A stretch of 64,000 nt of DNA. It comes from Antedon mediterranea (Eukaryota; Echinodermata; Crinoidea; Comatulida; Antedonidae). The position numbers and the translations under genes were made by a program. The stretch lies in the NCBI RefSeq assembly GCF_964355755.1, contig NC_092676.1:7856288-7920287 (forward strand), read 5' to 3'. Within the stretch, counting starts at the first letter, position 1. Each line of letters begins with the position of its first letter. This document shows positions 11,560-22,088 of the stretch, piece by piece. The notes under the pieces are model-generated. The model did no database searches. It was not told the origin of the DNA and saw only the letters and a list, made by a program, of their open reading frames with translations.

Positions 11560-13225
11560 AGAGTTACAGTTTGTTCAAAAGTTCAACCACAAAAGGAACA
11601 GGACTAGTTTGGAAATATTTTGTTTTGTAATTATAGTTTTCCACTTTACGATTATGTCTAAGGGTCATGCAGGATCTATACTGAGGGGCAGGGAACCAGG
11701 TGGAGAATTGTGGAGAATTGACCAGAGGCGTGTGCTTTAGAGGCAAAAACCTTGCAAGAGTGCCATCTTCTAGTGTGGAGTGGTTAAAGATTTAAAATGG
11801 CAGGAGAATCCGAGTATGTTGTATACTCTTTGCCCAACACAATCTTGCAGACACGCTTCTGAATCTTTTCCACCTGATTCATCTGTCCCTGCGTAAGACC
11901 TGCATGCCACAAAGGGGCTGCATACTCAAGCACCGGTCTCAAATAACCTTTATAAACAGAAATAAGTTCATTACTATTAAGACCTGCTTCTCTCAACTTA
12001 CGTATCATAAACATTTTCTTGTTAGCTTTAATACAAATGTTATCTACTTGGCTTTGCCACTTTAAATTGTTTTGAATGATTGCACCTAACAATGTAACTT
12101 CCTGAACTACAACCAAAGCGTGATTAGATATATGCAAATCAGGATAGGGGGATATATGTTTACTAAAATTGATATGCATTGCAAGGCATTTATTTGGATT
12201 TAGTTTAAGTTTATTAATATTGCTCCATTCAAACAGAGTGTCTAAACTAGTTTGAATCGATGTATCACCATTAGTCCTATTTTCACCAAGTGTGAGGTCG
12301 TCTACATATTTCCAGACTTTAATTTTTTATTATTGATGTTAACTAGAGCGTCATTGATCATAGCTAAAAATGCTATGGGACCAATGATTGTGCCCTGGGG
12401 CACTCCACCCATCAACTCAATCCAATCAGAGTACGAATTTTTATATCGGACTCTTTGATTTCTTTCCGTCAGGAAGTCCACCACTCACTGTACGAGTGGA
12501 GGAGGTGCCCCAAGTTCGAGTAGTTTTGTGACTGAGATTTGATGGTCAACTAACTCGAACGCCTTGGAAAAATGTTTTTCGGCTTCTCTGCACCAGAAAC
12601 TAGATGGTGGTAAATATCAATCAGACAGTGGGTGGTGGACAATCCTTTGCGGTTACCGAATTGTCTATAATCAATCCAGGGATTAATTGCCTCAACAATC
12701 CATTTACAAACACGATTTTCAGCAACTTTTGCTAGGCACGGGGTCAAGGAAATCGGGCGTAACTTGTCAATTGATGGTGGGGCCGTTTTAGGGAGTGGGA
12801 TCACATTGGCTTCCTTCTTCCATTGAGTGGGCACTTTGCTCTGCGTAAGGGATGCATTAACTATATTTGTCACTGGTTGACTTAATTCGTATGCTACAAC
12901 CTTTAATAAACGTGGGGGTAAACCATCTGGGCCACCAGCCTTACAAGTGGAAAGTTTATTCATATCGTCAAATATCTCCCAAGGCTGGACCTGGGGAGGA
13001 GGCACTGGGCTAGGTAAATAGGCAGGGAGATCAGTTAAAACCAAAGGTTGTTGTGAGTTGGCGGCTATAACTAATCATTTATTAATAGCATTAGCAGCTC
13101 CTACAAAATCTGTAGGTGCAATATCTGTTATTTGGATGGTAATATCAGATTTGTTCATGTTTGCTAAATACCTGACCGCTTTGTGCCATTTCCCAGGTTC
13201 AGTCCTTTGGAGTCTTCATACTTTA
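11560..13225 (-). mobile_element. Decayed 5'-truncated LINE (non-LTR retrotransposon) with reverse-transcriptase remnants
   Basis: Read on the - strand in several frames. 12550-13044 carries the RT N-terminal part (KAGGPDGLPPRLLK, KLRPISLTPCLAKVAE, FGNRKGLSTTHCLID). 12302-12484 carries the GVPQGTIIGPIAFL motif. Just after a frame change at about 12310 comes the catalytic KYVDDL box. 11784-12179 carries the thumb/C-terminal part (LGAIIQNNLKWQSQVD, YLRPVLEYAAPLWHAG). The end, VPFVVELLNKL, is at about 11564. Remnants of the segment before the RT (WHKAVRYLANMN) reach about 13200. The frame is broken at about four places, so the copy is dead. It appears to be inserted into the kinase-like sequence immediately upstream. 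Confidence 0.8.
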
Positions 13226-13680
13226 TTAATATTCAGTCCGCTATATTCGCTTATGTCTTTAAGTACAGCGGCCAATGCATAGATATCTGTTGCGACGGTA
13301 AGTGTTGCTCCTGTTAGAAGCTCTGGAGCAAGTTCTATATTTAAGGCATTTGATCTTCGCAACCTCTTCGGTCATATTAAAACCACGTTTAATCGATTTT
13401 TCTATTACGCAAACAAATCCAAAATCTACTATCTGGATTTCCAATTCTCCGGCGATTGAATGATAAAGCATGATGTTTCTTCTTGAAGTCATTGTGCAAG
13501 AGTCCGTGTTGATGCATGACTTGTAACCCTTTTGCAATCTTCTCAGCGAGTTTAACGCATCCAAGTGGAGACACTGAGATGTCTTTATCCTCTGATAAGA
13601 AACACAAGTCAAGCAACGTCATAGTTTCTATACTGTGGTAGACGTTTATAAACTCCATCAGGATTATTTTATCACTTCTC
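13200..13680 (-). pseudogene. Protein kinase domain fragment, frameshifted and cut by the LINE
   Basis: Read on the - strand. A hinge-like ILMEF (about 13665) is followed by GLQVMHQHGLLHNDFKK, corresponding to the catalytic loop with HND in place of HRD. One base change of frame later comes NIMLYHSIAGELEIQIVDFG, which holds the DFG magnesium-binding motif. Another frame change gives ELAPELLTGATLTVATDIYA, the APE end of the activation segment. Order and spacing fit subdomains VI-VIII of a Ser/Thr or Tyr-like kinase. The N-lobe is not seen, and everything after about 13220 is LINE. The single-base break after FKK is in an A/G-rich run. A pseudogene or exon remnant is the best reading; the kinase subfamily is not identifiable. 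Confidence 0.65.
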
Positions 13681-14190
13681 GATATCGATTATGTTGTATT
13701 TTTTTCATATTTAGAGGGTATTTATTTGATTTTACATGTTACCATTATTACACCCAAAATATTTCCTGAGAATCGGCACACCTTTTTTCAATTAGTTATT
13801 CAGATAAATAAACGGATTAGGCCTAATTAGTTTTAATTCCACTATGCTTTAAATGCTTTCCGATATTTCAGCTAATTAGGCCTATTTTGACTTGAAACAT
13901 CGTAAACAACAAGTTCTATTATACGTAAAGTTTTCGAAAAAGAGCATCATAAAAAAGAAAAATGTTCCCAAAGTATATATTCCCACTGAAAGATTTGATT
14001 ATAATAATGAATAAGAAAAGTAAAGATATAGAAAATAATGTTTTCACATTACTTTGCTCCACCCTTTTCAAGGTCAATTCCGGATGTTTCAGAATACAAG
14101 ACTAATCAAACGCACCATGGATTATATTCCTTAATCCATGAACGCACCTTTCTACAATTGGCTCACTATCCTTGAGGAAAATCACATCAC
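13681..14190. other. Intergenic sequence, nothing recognised
   Basis: AT-rich, with two TAGGCC-type octamers; no coding region, repeat or signal that I can support. Confidence 0.4.
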
Positions 14191-14192
14191 AT

Positions 14193-14400
14193 ATCATTAA
14201 CGATTGTTCAGTTTCAGAATACAGAAACATCAAACATGAAGATCTTTGTGGTTGATGTCTGCTTATTTGCTGTTTTCATCGAAGCAAGTACTAGTGGGTA
14301 TTACACAAGTTAGTTTTAACTAGGCTAAATAAAAAAAAAATATTTGTTTAGCCTCTGGTTAAAAAATGTTTCTGAAACTATCTATATATGGCTGCACCCC
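14193..14400 (+). pseudogene. Duplicated, inactive copy of the lectin first exon
   Basis: This segment repeats 14540-14745: both contain TTTCAGTT(G)CAGAATACAGARACATCAAACATGAAGATCTTT and then a signal-peptide-like start. Here the frame from ATG 14236 reads MKIFVVDVCLFAVFIEAS, close to the functional exon. It carries charged residues inside the hydrophobic core and runs to a stop within the next 25 bases of the former intron. No TATA box lies at the matching distance and no second lectin domain follows before 14576. It looks like a tandem duplication of promoter-proximal exon 1 that has degenerated, or an unused alternative first exon. Confidence 0.6.
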
Positions 14401-14507
14401 TTTTTTTTTTATAAATTCAAGGTCTAGATGTTTCAGATATAAGATATACATCGAACAATTCAGTAAATGTTTCCTTTATCCGGAATTTTAATTTTCTTGA
14501 TGAAGAG

Positions 14508-14515
14508 TATAAATA
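14508..14515 (+). promoter_or_regulatory. TATA box of the lectin gene
   Basis: TATAAATA lies 61 bases upstream of the lectin ATG. This would place transcription start around 14538-14545 and give a short 5' leader. It is the only good TATA motif near the gene. Confidence 0.55.
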
Positions 14516-14575
14516 TCATCACATTATCATTCGATTCACAATTACTTTCAGTTGCAGAATACAGAGACATCAAAC

Positions 14576-15711
14576 ATGAAGATCTTTTTGGCTGTCTGCT
14601 TATTGGCTGTTTTCTTTGGAGCAAGTAGTGAGTATTACACACGTTGGTTAACTAGGCCAAATATAAAAAAAAATATTTGTTTAGCCTCTGGTTTTAAAAT
14701 GTTTCTGAAACTATTCTATGACGAATCGGTCGATAAATTACTGAAAAAGATATTTTTTTTTGTATTTTGCAGATCATTAAATTATGCACCGGTGCAAAAG
14801 ATTATTTGAAAGGTGTTAAAGCCTTAGAGCTAGCTGAGCTAAAGACAATTTGAATAGCCTAAATAGAGCTGATATTTTAAGTCAAGTTTCTATTTCAGAA
14901 CATTAATTCTCTCTCCTTAGGACGATCAAAGCATATTGATCGAAACGTCAAGAAACTCAACAGTTATTTTCAGAACTAAGATACGTGGTGTATCGCAATT
15001 AACTTTATATCAACATTTGATTTCGCCATGCAAACCTTCAAACAATACATAGAATAATTATTATCACTGGTTATCAAATTTACAGGTGCTGTCGTCACTA
15101 GATATGTGTGTGAACACAGCAGAATATCGATAAACTGTGGAAATCACAAGATTAATGTACTATGTGCTGAATACGGACGGTCCGTACCGTTCAGTACACG
15201 CTGCAGAGGTTCTGCGTCATCGCCTAGTTTGTCGTGTCTTGCGCAAACATCCATCTCAAAGGTAAACCGGCTTTGTGATGGAAAGACATCGTGCAGTGTT
15301 TATGCCAGTAACAGTGTGTTTGGTGATCCATGTCCTGGCACCTACAAATATCTGGAGGTCACATATGAATGTAAGTGGCCTAATGTATATTTTCAATAAA
15401 TGTATTTTCCTCCTCCTTCCACGTGACCTGTATTCCTCATCCACCACCTTCACAAACGTTTATCCAAAATAACCGTGGAATTCAGTTGACTTGTTGAAAT
15501 TAATGATATTCTCCCGATTTAATTTGACTTAGTATAAAAACATCGGTTAAATATAACAAAGAAAGAATCACAATTCAAATATCCAATCAGATATATTTCC
15601 AAATTCATCATTAGGTAAAACAAATACAATTTTGTTATAGAAACAAACTAAAGTGATCGATATGCCCATTTCTAATTATTTATGATTGATTTCATTACAG
15701 GCGTACTTTAA
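14576..15711 (+). CDS. Secreted SUEL-type rhamnose-binding lectin, three exons
   Basis: Exons are 14576-14627, 15086-15370 and 15701-15711. Donors are GTGAGT and GTAAGT, acceptors TTTACAG and ATTACAG, and all phases agree. The product is about 115 residues. Exon 1 encodes a signal peptide (MKIFLAVCLLAVFFGAS). Exon 2 encodes one complete Gal_Lectin/SUEL domain of about 95 residues: CEHSRISINCG, then the YGR sugar-binding motif in AEYGRSV, CDGKTSCSV, and the DPC motif in GDPCPGTYKYLEVTYEC. Exon 3 adds only the last Cys, Val, Leu and stop. The Cys spacing fits the fold's disulfides. Such lectins bind rhamnose or galactose on microbial or egg surfaces and act outside the cell. Poly(A) signals are available at 15860-15865 and 15923-15928. 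The only oddity is the duplicated first exon upstream. A single-domain lectin of this size is normal for the family. Confidence 0.88.
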
Positions 15712-15922
15712 ACTGGTGTGACAGATTTTCAAGCAGAAGAATTTATACGATTTTTAAATAACAATTTAATATAAGTTTACAGTTTATCGTGTAGGCCTAC
15801 ACATACATATTTCATAGCTAATAACTGTTGATGTTATGCCAGTTTTTTTTTGTCAAAATAATAAACTAACATCAGTATAATCAAATGTGTCTTTCTTAAT
15901 GACTTTAAGTGTTCATATTATC

Positions 15923-15928
15923 AATAAA
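15923..15928 (+). terminator. Polyadenylation signal AATAAA of the lectin gene
   Basis: Canonical AATAAA about 210 bases after the stop. An alternative AATAAA is at 15860-15865. Which one is used cannot be seen. Confidence 0.45.
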
Positions 15929-16245
15929 AGCTCATACTCTAATGAATATACCGAACAGTGAAATGTGCAGGATAGAATAATCCTGCATAACACAGACGGC
16001 GCCTGCCCTCTATCTTGAAACATGCATACGATAATCTGGATTTTATTCCAGTTTTCTGGATGTTTAGTTTGGTTATGGATGGCGATGTGTGGAGGTGAAG
16101 AAAAGGATATAAATGGGGTGATTCTTGTATTTTTGTTACAATTTTCAAAGTGGGTAGAAGGAAGTTCAGGTTGGAAACAGTTCGTGGTGACGTGTGTATC
16201 AACGGCGGTTCAACATATAAATATTTATAAGGCAAATTACTGTAA

Positions 16246-17556
16246 CTAGATGATACGCTCGAGTACTATCTAGGTCGTGTCCACATATGGTTCTCGAATA
16301 CACAGTAATTTCAGCGTAAAAAAACTGGCGATTTCAAATGTACGTACCGCATGACTATAAATACATTTTCGTTTTCATAAACGAACAAATAAACACGATG
16401 ATTAATGTAGTCAACTAAAGCACCCTGGGAATTAGGCCTACTTCTGAAGGAGGAACTTGTCTTAAAAATTAGACCAAGTTTTTTAATTTAACTCATTTAA
16501 ATAAACCCAATTTGTGTTTTGTATATAACATTAGAGTTGAAGGATGAGGAAGAGGATGGGAAGAACAATTTTTAAATATATTCTTTATTCACTCAGTAAC
16601 GAATTATTGTTTTAAATGTTTTATAGGCCTATCAATAATTTACCACTAAACACAGTAAAACATTTACGATTTAGTACCTTTTTAAAACTGTCCCTGTTAT
16701 AGTCGGTTGAAATAGTAAAGTACATGTAACGATACACCACTACGACGTTTATATTTTTTATAATTATTAATTAATACAAATGTCGAGAAGAAACTGTCAG
16801 TAATAACGTTTTATTTGTATATTATGTTTGTATATATCCAGCAGTAGAGCCTACCCACAGTCACAGTAATAAATGTTCTTTGTATATTAACAGTAACCAC
16901 ATTCACAGTAAGAAAATTTCGATTCAAATGGCGACCAAAAATGGTTAATACGTACAGTACTTACAATATTGTCAAAGTATTGCAATACTATATCTCAATT
17001 TTAAGTTTATTCTCCAAGGGCCCATAAATTTACCTACTTGTGTTCAAACAAGGGCTCATAAATTTCCCAAACAAACTGGGAGTCTGACTGAGAGATTGAA
17101 ATGTTCCATTCATCGTAAATCAATACATTTGTATAAACGTATATTAAATCTATCAAAATAGTATTCTTTAAGAAAATCGGCCTATCTTCAACATTATGAT
17201 AATGTACTCGAGCTGTTCAAACGGTTTTCAGCAATTAAAAACAATTATCGAAGGAGGAGATAGGAAAATGCGAAGCATCCTCGTATTATTGTGTGCAGGT
17301 ATTTTTCAAGAGGACATCCATTAGACAGGTATACCACGATCAGAAAAAACCCTATTTGGGGCAAATCGTTGAACCTAAATTCGTTTTAATTGTCAATAAC
17401 TAATTATCGAACTCAATTTAATTAGTAAACAGGGTTACATCAGGTGGTTAAAATCAGTATCGAAAGTACGAACCAACTTTATATACCATCGAATAAACAT
17501 TCTAGAAATAACGCGCGATTTACCGAATTTTGCCCTTACGTAAATTTATATATAGA
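16246..17556 (-). mobile_element. Non-autonomous Helitron, first copy
   Basis: On the - strand the element starts TCTATATATAAATTTACG (17556 downward) and ends in CTAG at 16246-16249, flanked by A at the 5' side and T at the 3' side with no target duplication. These are Helitron hallmarks. The 3'-terminal hairpin (ATGATACGCTCGAGTACTAT in + orientation) is weaker than in the second copy at 55553-56775, which shares most of the sequence, including GGAGGAGATAGGAAAATGCG. No helicase frame is present. About 1.3 kb. Confidence 0.75.
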
Positions 17557-18639
17557 TTCATTTTGCCAGTGTGCAAGCAGATCTGTGGACAAGTTTCTCA
17601 AACACAGAACACACGATTTTCATCTTTTTGAATGACGTAATTGAGATAATTAATAGTAAAATTAAATTGTAAATGAAAAAGGTTAATCGGAATCGGTACT
17701 TAAATTGTACGCTTACTGGCTCATTTTCCAAAATACTTTCTTATCAGTGGGGGGATAGTTTAATAATAATAATAATAATATTTATTTCCACAAATAATAA
17801 AGCAAAATACAGAGTAGCATAATACTGTAAACATACAACTGATAATGAACATAAATAATATAATGCAAGAAAAGAAGTTGGTAAGTGGAAAAGGTTCAAA
17901 TTACACAGCAAAATCTCTATTCTTTTGTACACAAATGTTGTAAATATAGAGGCATTTTTAAAAAGCTATGAAAAATAAACGACGTGGTAAAAAATCTTAT
18001 CAGATGACTAAATAAAGGTAATATAACTTGAATTTTACGTTTCTGGTATTTTTATTCAACTTCAGAGTTTTATTTTTTATGCTATAGCAACAATTATCCA
18101 CTGTATATCCACCATCTTTTTTTGACCTTCTAGGGAGTCACCAGACATGTTATTACATTAGACTAAACTACCCAGCTACTGAAAAAAGACTTCCTGGTTT
18201 TCATAGCAGAATGTTGTCAAATGTTGTATTATTTAAGGGAAATTAATGTTTTTTCGTCTAGACTTCTATTACAAATATTTGATTTATGTACAATCAATCA
18301 GATATTATGTTTAAAATTCATGCCTGTACCTGAGCTTTAACTTGAATCGTAACCAACACATTCATAAACATCAGTCTTCAAAAAGCGCCTCCTAAAAAAA
18401 TTAAAATTTCAAAAGTATAAAAAATATAGTCCCCGGGCCACTGAAAGATTCGATTATATATATTTAAAAATCGAAGGTAAAATTAAGAAAACAATACGTA
18501 TTGAACCAATGTATACAATGATTATGTTTAAATAACATAGTATTACACTGACTCCAAATAACAGACAAATTGATTTAACATTTTGATTTTCATTTTATCA
18601 TCAGGAATGAACAACAGATCCAAAGGCAGACAATTATAA
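17557..18639. repeat. Gene-free stretch with a (TAA)n tail of a probable retroelement (about 17758-17940)
   Basis: From 17760 a run of TAATAATAATAATAATA is followed by TTTATTTCCACAAATAATAAAG. Read on the - strand this is an AAATAAATATT(ATT)n ending, the usual look of a LINE or SINE 3' terminus. The body (about 17780-17940) has no recognisable coding. The remainder to 18639 shows nothing I can name. Confidence 0.4.
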
Positions 18640-18799
18640 CTTGGTTCTCACTATTACTATCACGCAACGTGAAGACGTATGCTGCAACGCAAACGCATTG
18701 ACCAATCAAAAGCTAGGCTTATTCCAACTTGCTTGTGATTGGTTTGCGTTGCGGCGTATGAGAAATTTTCTATTGACTATGATTCTAGTGAGAAACAAG
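18640..18799. mobile_element. Fold-back MITE of about 160 bp
   Basis: The two halves are near-perfect reverse complements. The left arm begins CTTGGTTCTCACTA and includes CTGCAACGCAAACGCATTGA; the right arm includes TGATTGGTTTGCGTTGCGGC and ends TAGTGAGAAACAAG. The loop is around 18712-18728. There is no coding capacity. Target duplications are not clear. Confidence 0.6.
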
Positions 18800-18942
18800 C
18801 CTAAACAACGTTGCGTCCTCATTTACATTTTAAAAAGATTATCTTGGTTTGTTTCCTAATGATGTTACGACATGAAATTGCACGTATACATTAAAATATG
18901 AAACGAAATTATAAGTCTACAGGACCAGCCCACCAATGGTTG

Positions 18943-20500
18943 TAGTCCGGTGGCAGGAGGGGGGAATCACCACCCGAAAGGGGACAAATTGCCCTCCAAC
19001 TTTTCTAGACCAGAATTTTCCGTAGATTACGAATATGGAAGATCGAGATATATTGGGTCAAAATTCAAAATTGACCAATTACAGCAATGTATTATGTATA
19101 TGTATTATAACAAATTTATTGAAGCACAATTTGATCTTTTATTACATTTTTATGATTATAGGTGTCTATTCAATCACCTTATGAAAAAAAAATCCTTTGT
19201 GATTAAGGGTCAAATGTCAATATTGATCAATCATAGAACGTACCTATAAAACCTAATAAAAACTAATATTTAATAAAAATTGGATGTTTTCTCATCCAGT
19301 TAATCACTGATTATACGCAATGTAAAAGAGCGAATACATCATTTCATCAGTTGACATAAGGTCAACTTCATCAGTTGACTTAAGGTCAAATGTCAACATT
19401 TAATATACGTATTAGTCACCAAATACTGTAAATGCAAAATTGTCCAAACTATGATATCGATGGTTTTACAAGTAAAGTTATGTTATTTCATTATAATTTT
19501 GATTAATATAATTATAATACTGTATTTAATCAAATCAGACTTTGATCAGGGTAGGAAGCGTTTTCGAGATAAAGGGTAAAGGGGTCAAAGTTGAAAATTG
19601 ACCAATTACAACAATGTATTATATACATATGTATTATATAACCAATTTATTAAAGTTCAATTTGGTCTTTAATACATTTGTATGGTTATAGGTATCTCCA
19701 CATCAATCAATCATACACAATCAAAAGAGCACATTCATCATTACACCAATTGACATAGGTCAAATGTCAACATTTTAACAAGTGATATACTAAATAATGC
19801 AATAAAGTTGTTCAAACTATGAGATCAATGGTCATAAATGTAATCACGTCAGTTGATCAGTGAAAATATGGTATTGTTTATATTTTTTCTAGTGCGCATT
19901 ATTTTAAATGTATTATTATACTGTAAAATAAATAATAAAATTAATATTATGACTGTTAAAATGTTATGATGTTAAAATATTACGCTGACCTTCAATATTC
20001 GTTTTTGGACAATAAACTACTATTGATCAGAACCAGAGAATACCAATTCGTCCACAGGATAGGGCATAGGCAGATCCAGGTGACCCAGCCCAGCTCACCC
20101 CATCCCCCACCTTTAATTTCGACAATGCAAAATAGGTTAACTTCATCATTTCAATTCACAATTTCTAGGACTCTGGCCATTCACTGATCCCCATCTTTTT
20201 CTATTTAATGATTTTGGATTCGTCACTATGTGTTTGTCTTTCCATTGTGAAGTTCTGCAAATACTGTATTTCAAATGTTTCAATGATTAATTTTCATAAG
20301 GCACCATCAGGATTTATTTCCCTTTATGAAAATATTAAGAGAATATTGCCTGTTTCCCTAGTTGACGACACATTTACTCAGATCTATAATCGTGGTCAAT
20401 AATGCTTTAGATTTTTACTTTTATTGGCTAATAAAAACTGGAATCCACAACTCACTACACAGACAAACCACAATATTTATATAGCCACAGATAGTTTTCC
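18943..20500 (+). repeat. Copy of a long interspersed repeat starting TAGTCCGGTGGCAG
   Basis: 18943-20082 matches 46534-47850 throughout: TAGTCCGGTGGCAG start, GGAATCACCACCCGAAAGGG, AATTGACCAATTACA, two rounds of a roughly 600-bp sub-unit containing AGTTGACATAAGGTCAA and AAGTGATATACTAAATAATG, then GATAGGGCATAGGCAGATCC. A further piece, CCACAACTCACTACACAGAC (about 20446-20500), matches about 47870-47925. No coding region is supported. It probably represents the left end of the same element class as 46534-50570. Confidence 0.65.
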
Positions 20501-20965
20501 TGTGCATTAGTGTAGTACAAATTTTGTTTTCTGAAAAGAAAGAAAACCTGTTTATAATAAGGTCAATCTTTCCCAAGGTTGCATATATACTGTTCAAAGT
20601 TAGCAGTATGATGTCAGGAGAGAATAAACTCTATTCTTTATGCGTTTATCTAACGAACGTAAGATATTTTCATTTCAATTTAAGCTTATCCATAATAAAA
20701 CATTACATAGTATTGGAAAACAATAGACTATTAGGATAAAATGAATGGAACATCAACAATCATTATTGGCAGTGGCAAGGTCGGAGATTTATAGAACCAA
20801 GTCAATGTCAACTAATATAAAACAGCAAAACTTGGAATGATTGTGTTCACTGTAAATGATTATGTCTCTTGTTATCAATCCTGGTGGTCAGGTATAGAGA
20901 TAATCACATTTTTTTTGCAGAACTAGACCGAATAACCAAAATCTTCACAGAATAGTGTCTGGAAG
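20501..20965. other. Sequence without recognised features
   Basis: AT-rich; no coding region, RNA gene or repeat that I can support between the repeat copy and the LINE 3' end. Confidence 0.35.
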
Positions 20966-22088
20966 TTGTGAAACTCAACTCAACTCAACTCAACGTAAAC
21001 ATTTATTTTCTTTCTTTCATTCAATAATAAAACAAATGAATAAGGTATTAAAAAAAGTAAGTACGAGTTACAAATAATACATTTCATTAATATAATATAT
21101 AAACACGACAGGCAAAGAACATTAGTTCTAAACCGCCCGGTGATATACTGTAATTTTAATTAATTAATTTGAAACGATAAAGATGAGGAAATATAATATA
21201 AATATATAGCCTATATAGACTATTTTTAGTTACAAACATATATAAATATACATATTTATATATATAAACAAATCAGGCAAAGAACATTAACATTAATTTA
21301 ATTATTTTATTTATTTGTATATATATGCATATATGTACACACACACCTATATATATGTATATATACATATATACATACATACATACACACAAACTCATCA
21401 AACAATAAACATTAATTCTAAACAGCCCGGCGATATACTGAAATATTAATTAATTAATTTGAAACGATAAAGATGAGGAAATATAATATAAATATATAGC
21501 CTACATAAACTATTTTCAGTTACATATATATGTATATATAAATATACAATATTTATAAATAAACAAATCAGGCAAAGAATGTATAAATATATATATACAA
21601 ATATATATAAATCCAAAGGCAAATAACTGAAAAAAATGACAATGCTGTGGGTATCAGTGGCTGGATCTCAATGGAGATACAAAAAAAGCGAAAAACTAAA
21701 TCCAAACGATAAAGTAAACAGCCAGAAAAGTTAGCAGAGCTATATACATACACACACACACATACATATATACAAATCAATTGTGTTGCATAGCACTGTG
21801 TAAATATATATAAATAAATAAATAATTTTATTTTTTTAATATATTGATAACATCAAATAATACCTTATATAAAAAGAACTGCAACATGTGGAAAAAAAGA
21901 TGGCAATCCACGAAAGGCAAGCCTCCTGTGATGTGGAAGCCCACACAATGAAGTAATAAATAAGTTAGACAGAACAACAAACACACAGGTACAGAACAAA
22001 CTTACAGGACACGAACCACAACACAAACAGACATCAACAAACAGAACATGCACAGACACACCCGAAAACACATCACCAGGGGAAAACA

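Noticed and set aside
15939-16249. Overlapping open frames on both strands after the lectin gene
   Set aside because: No homology recognised and no signals; frames on opposite strands over the same AT-rich DNA look like chance.
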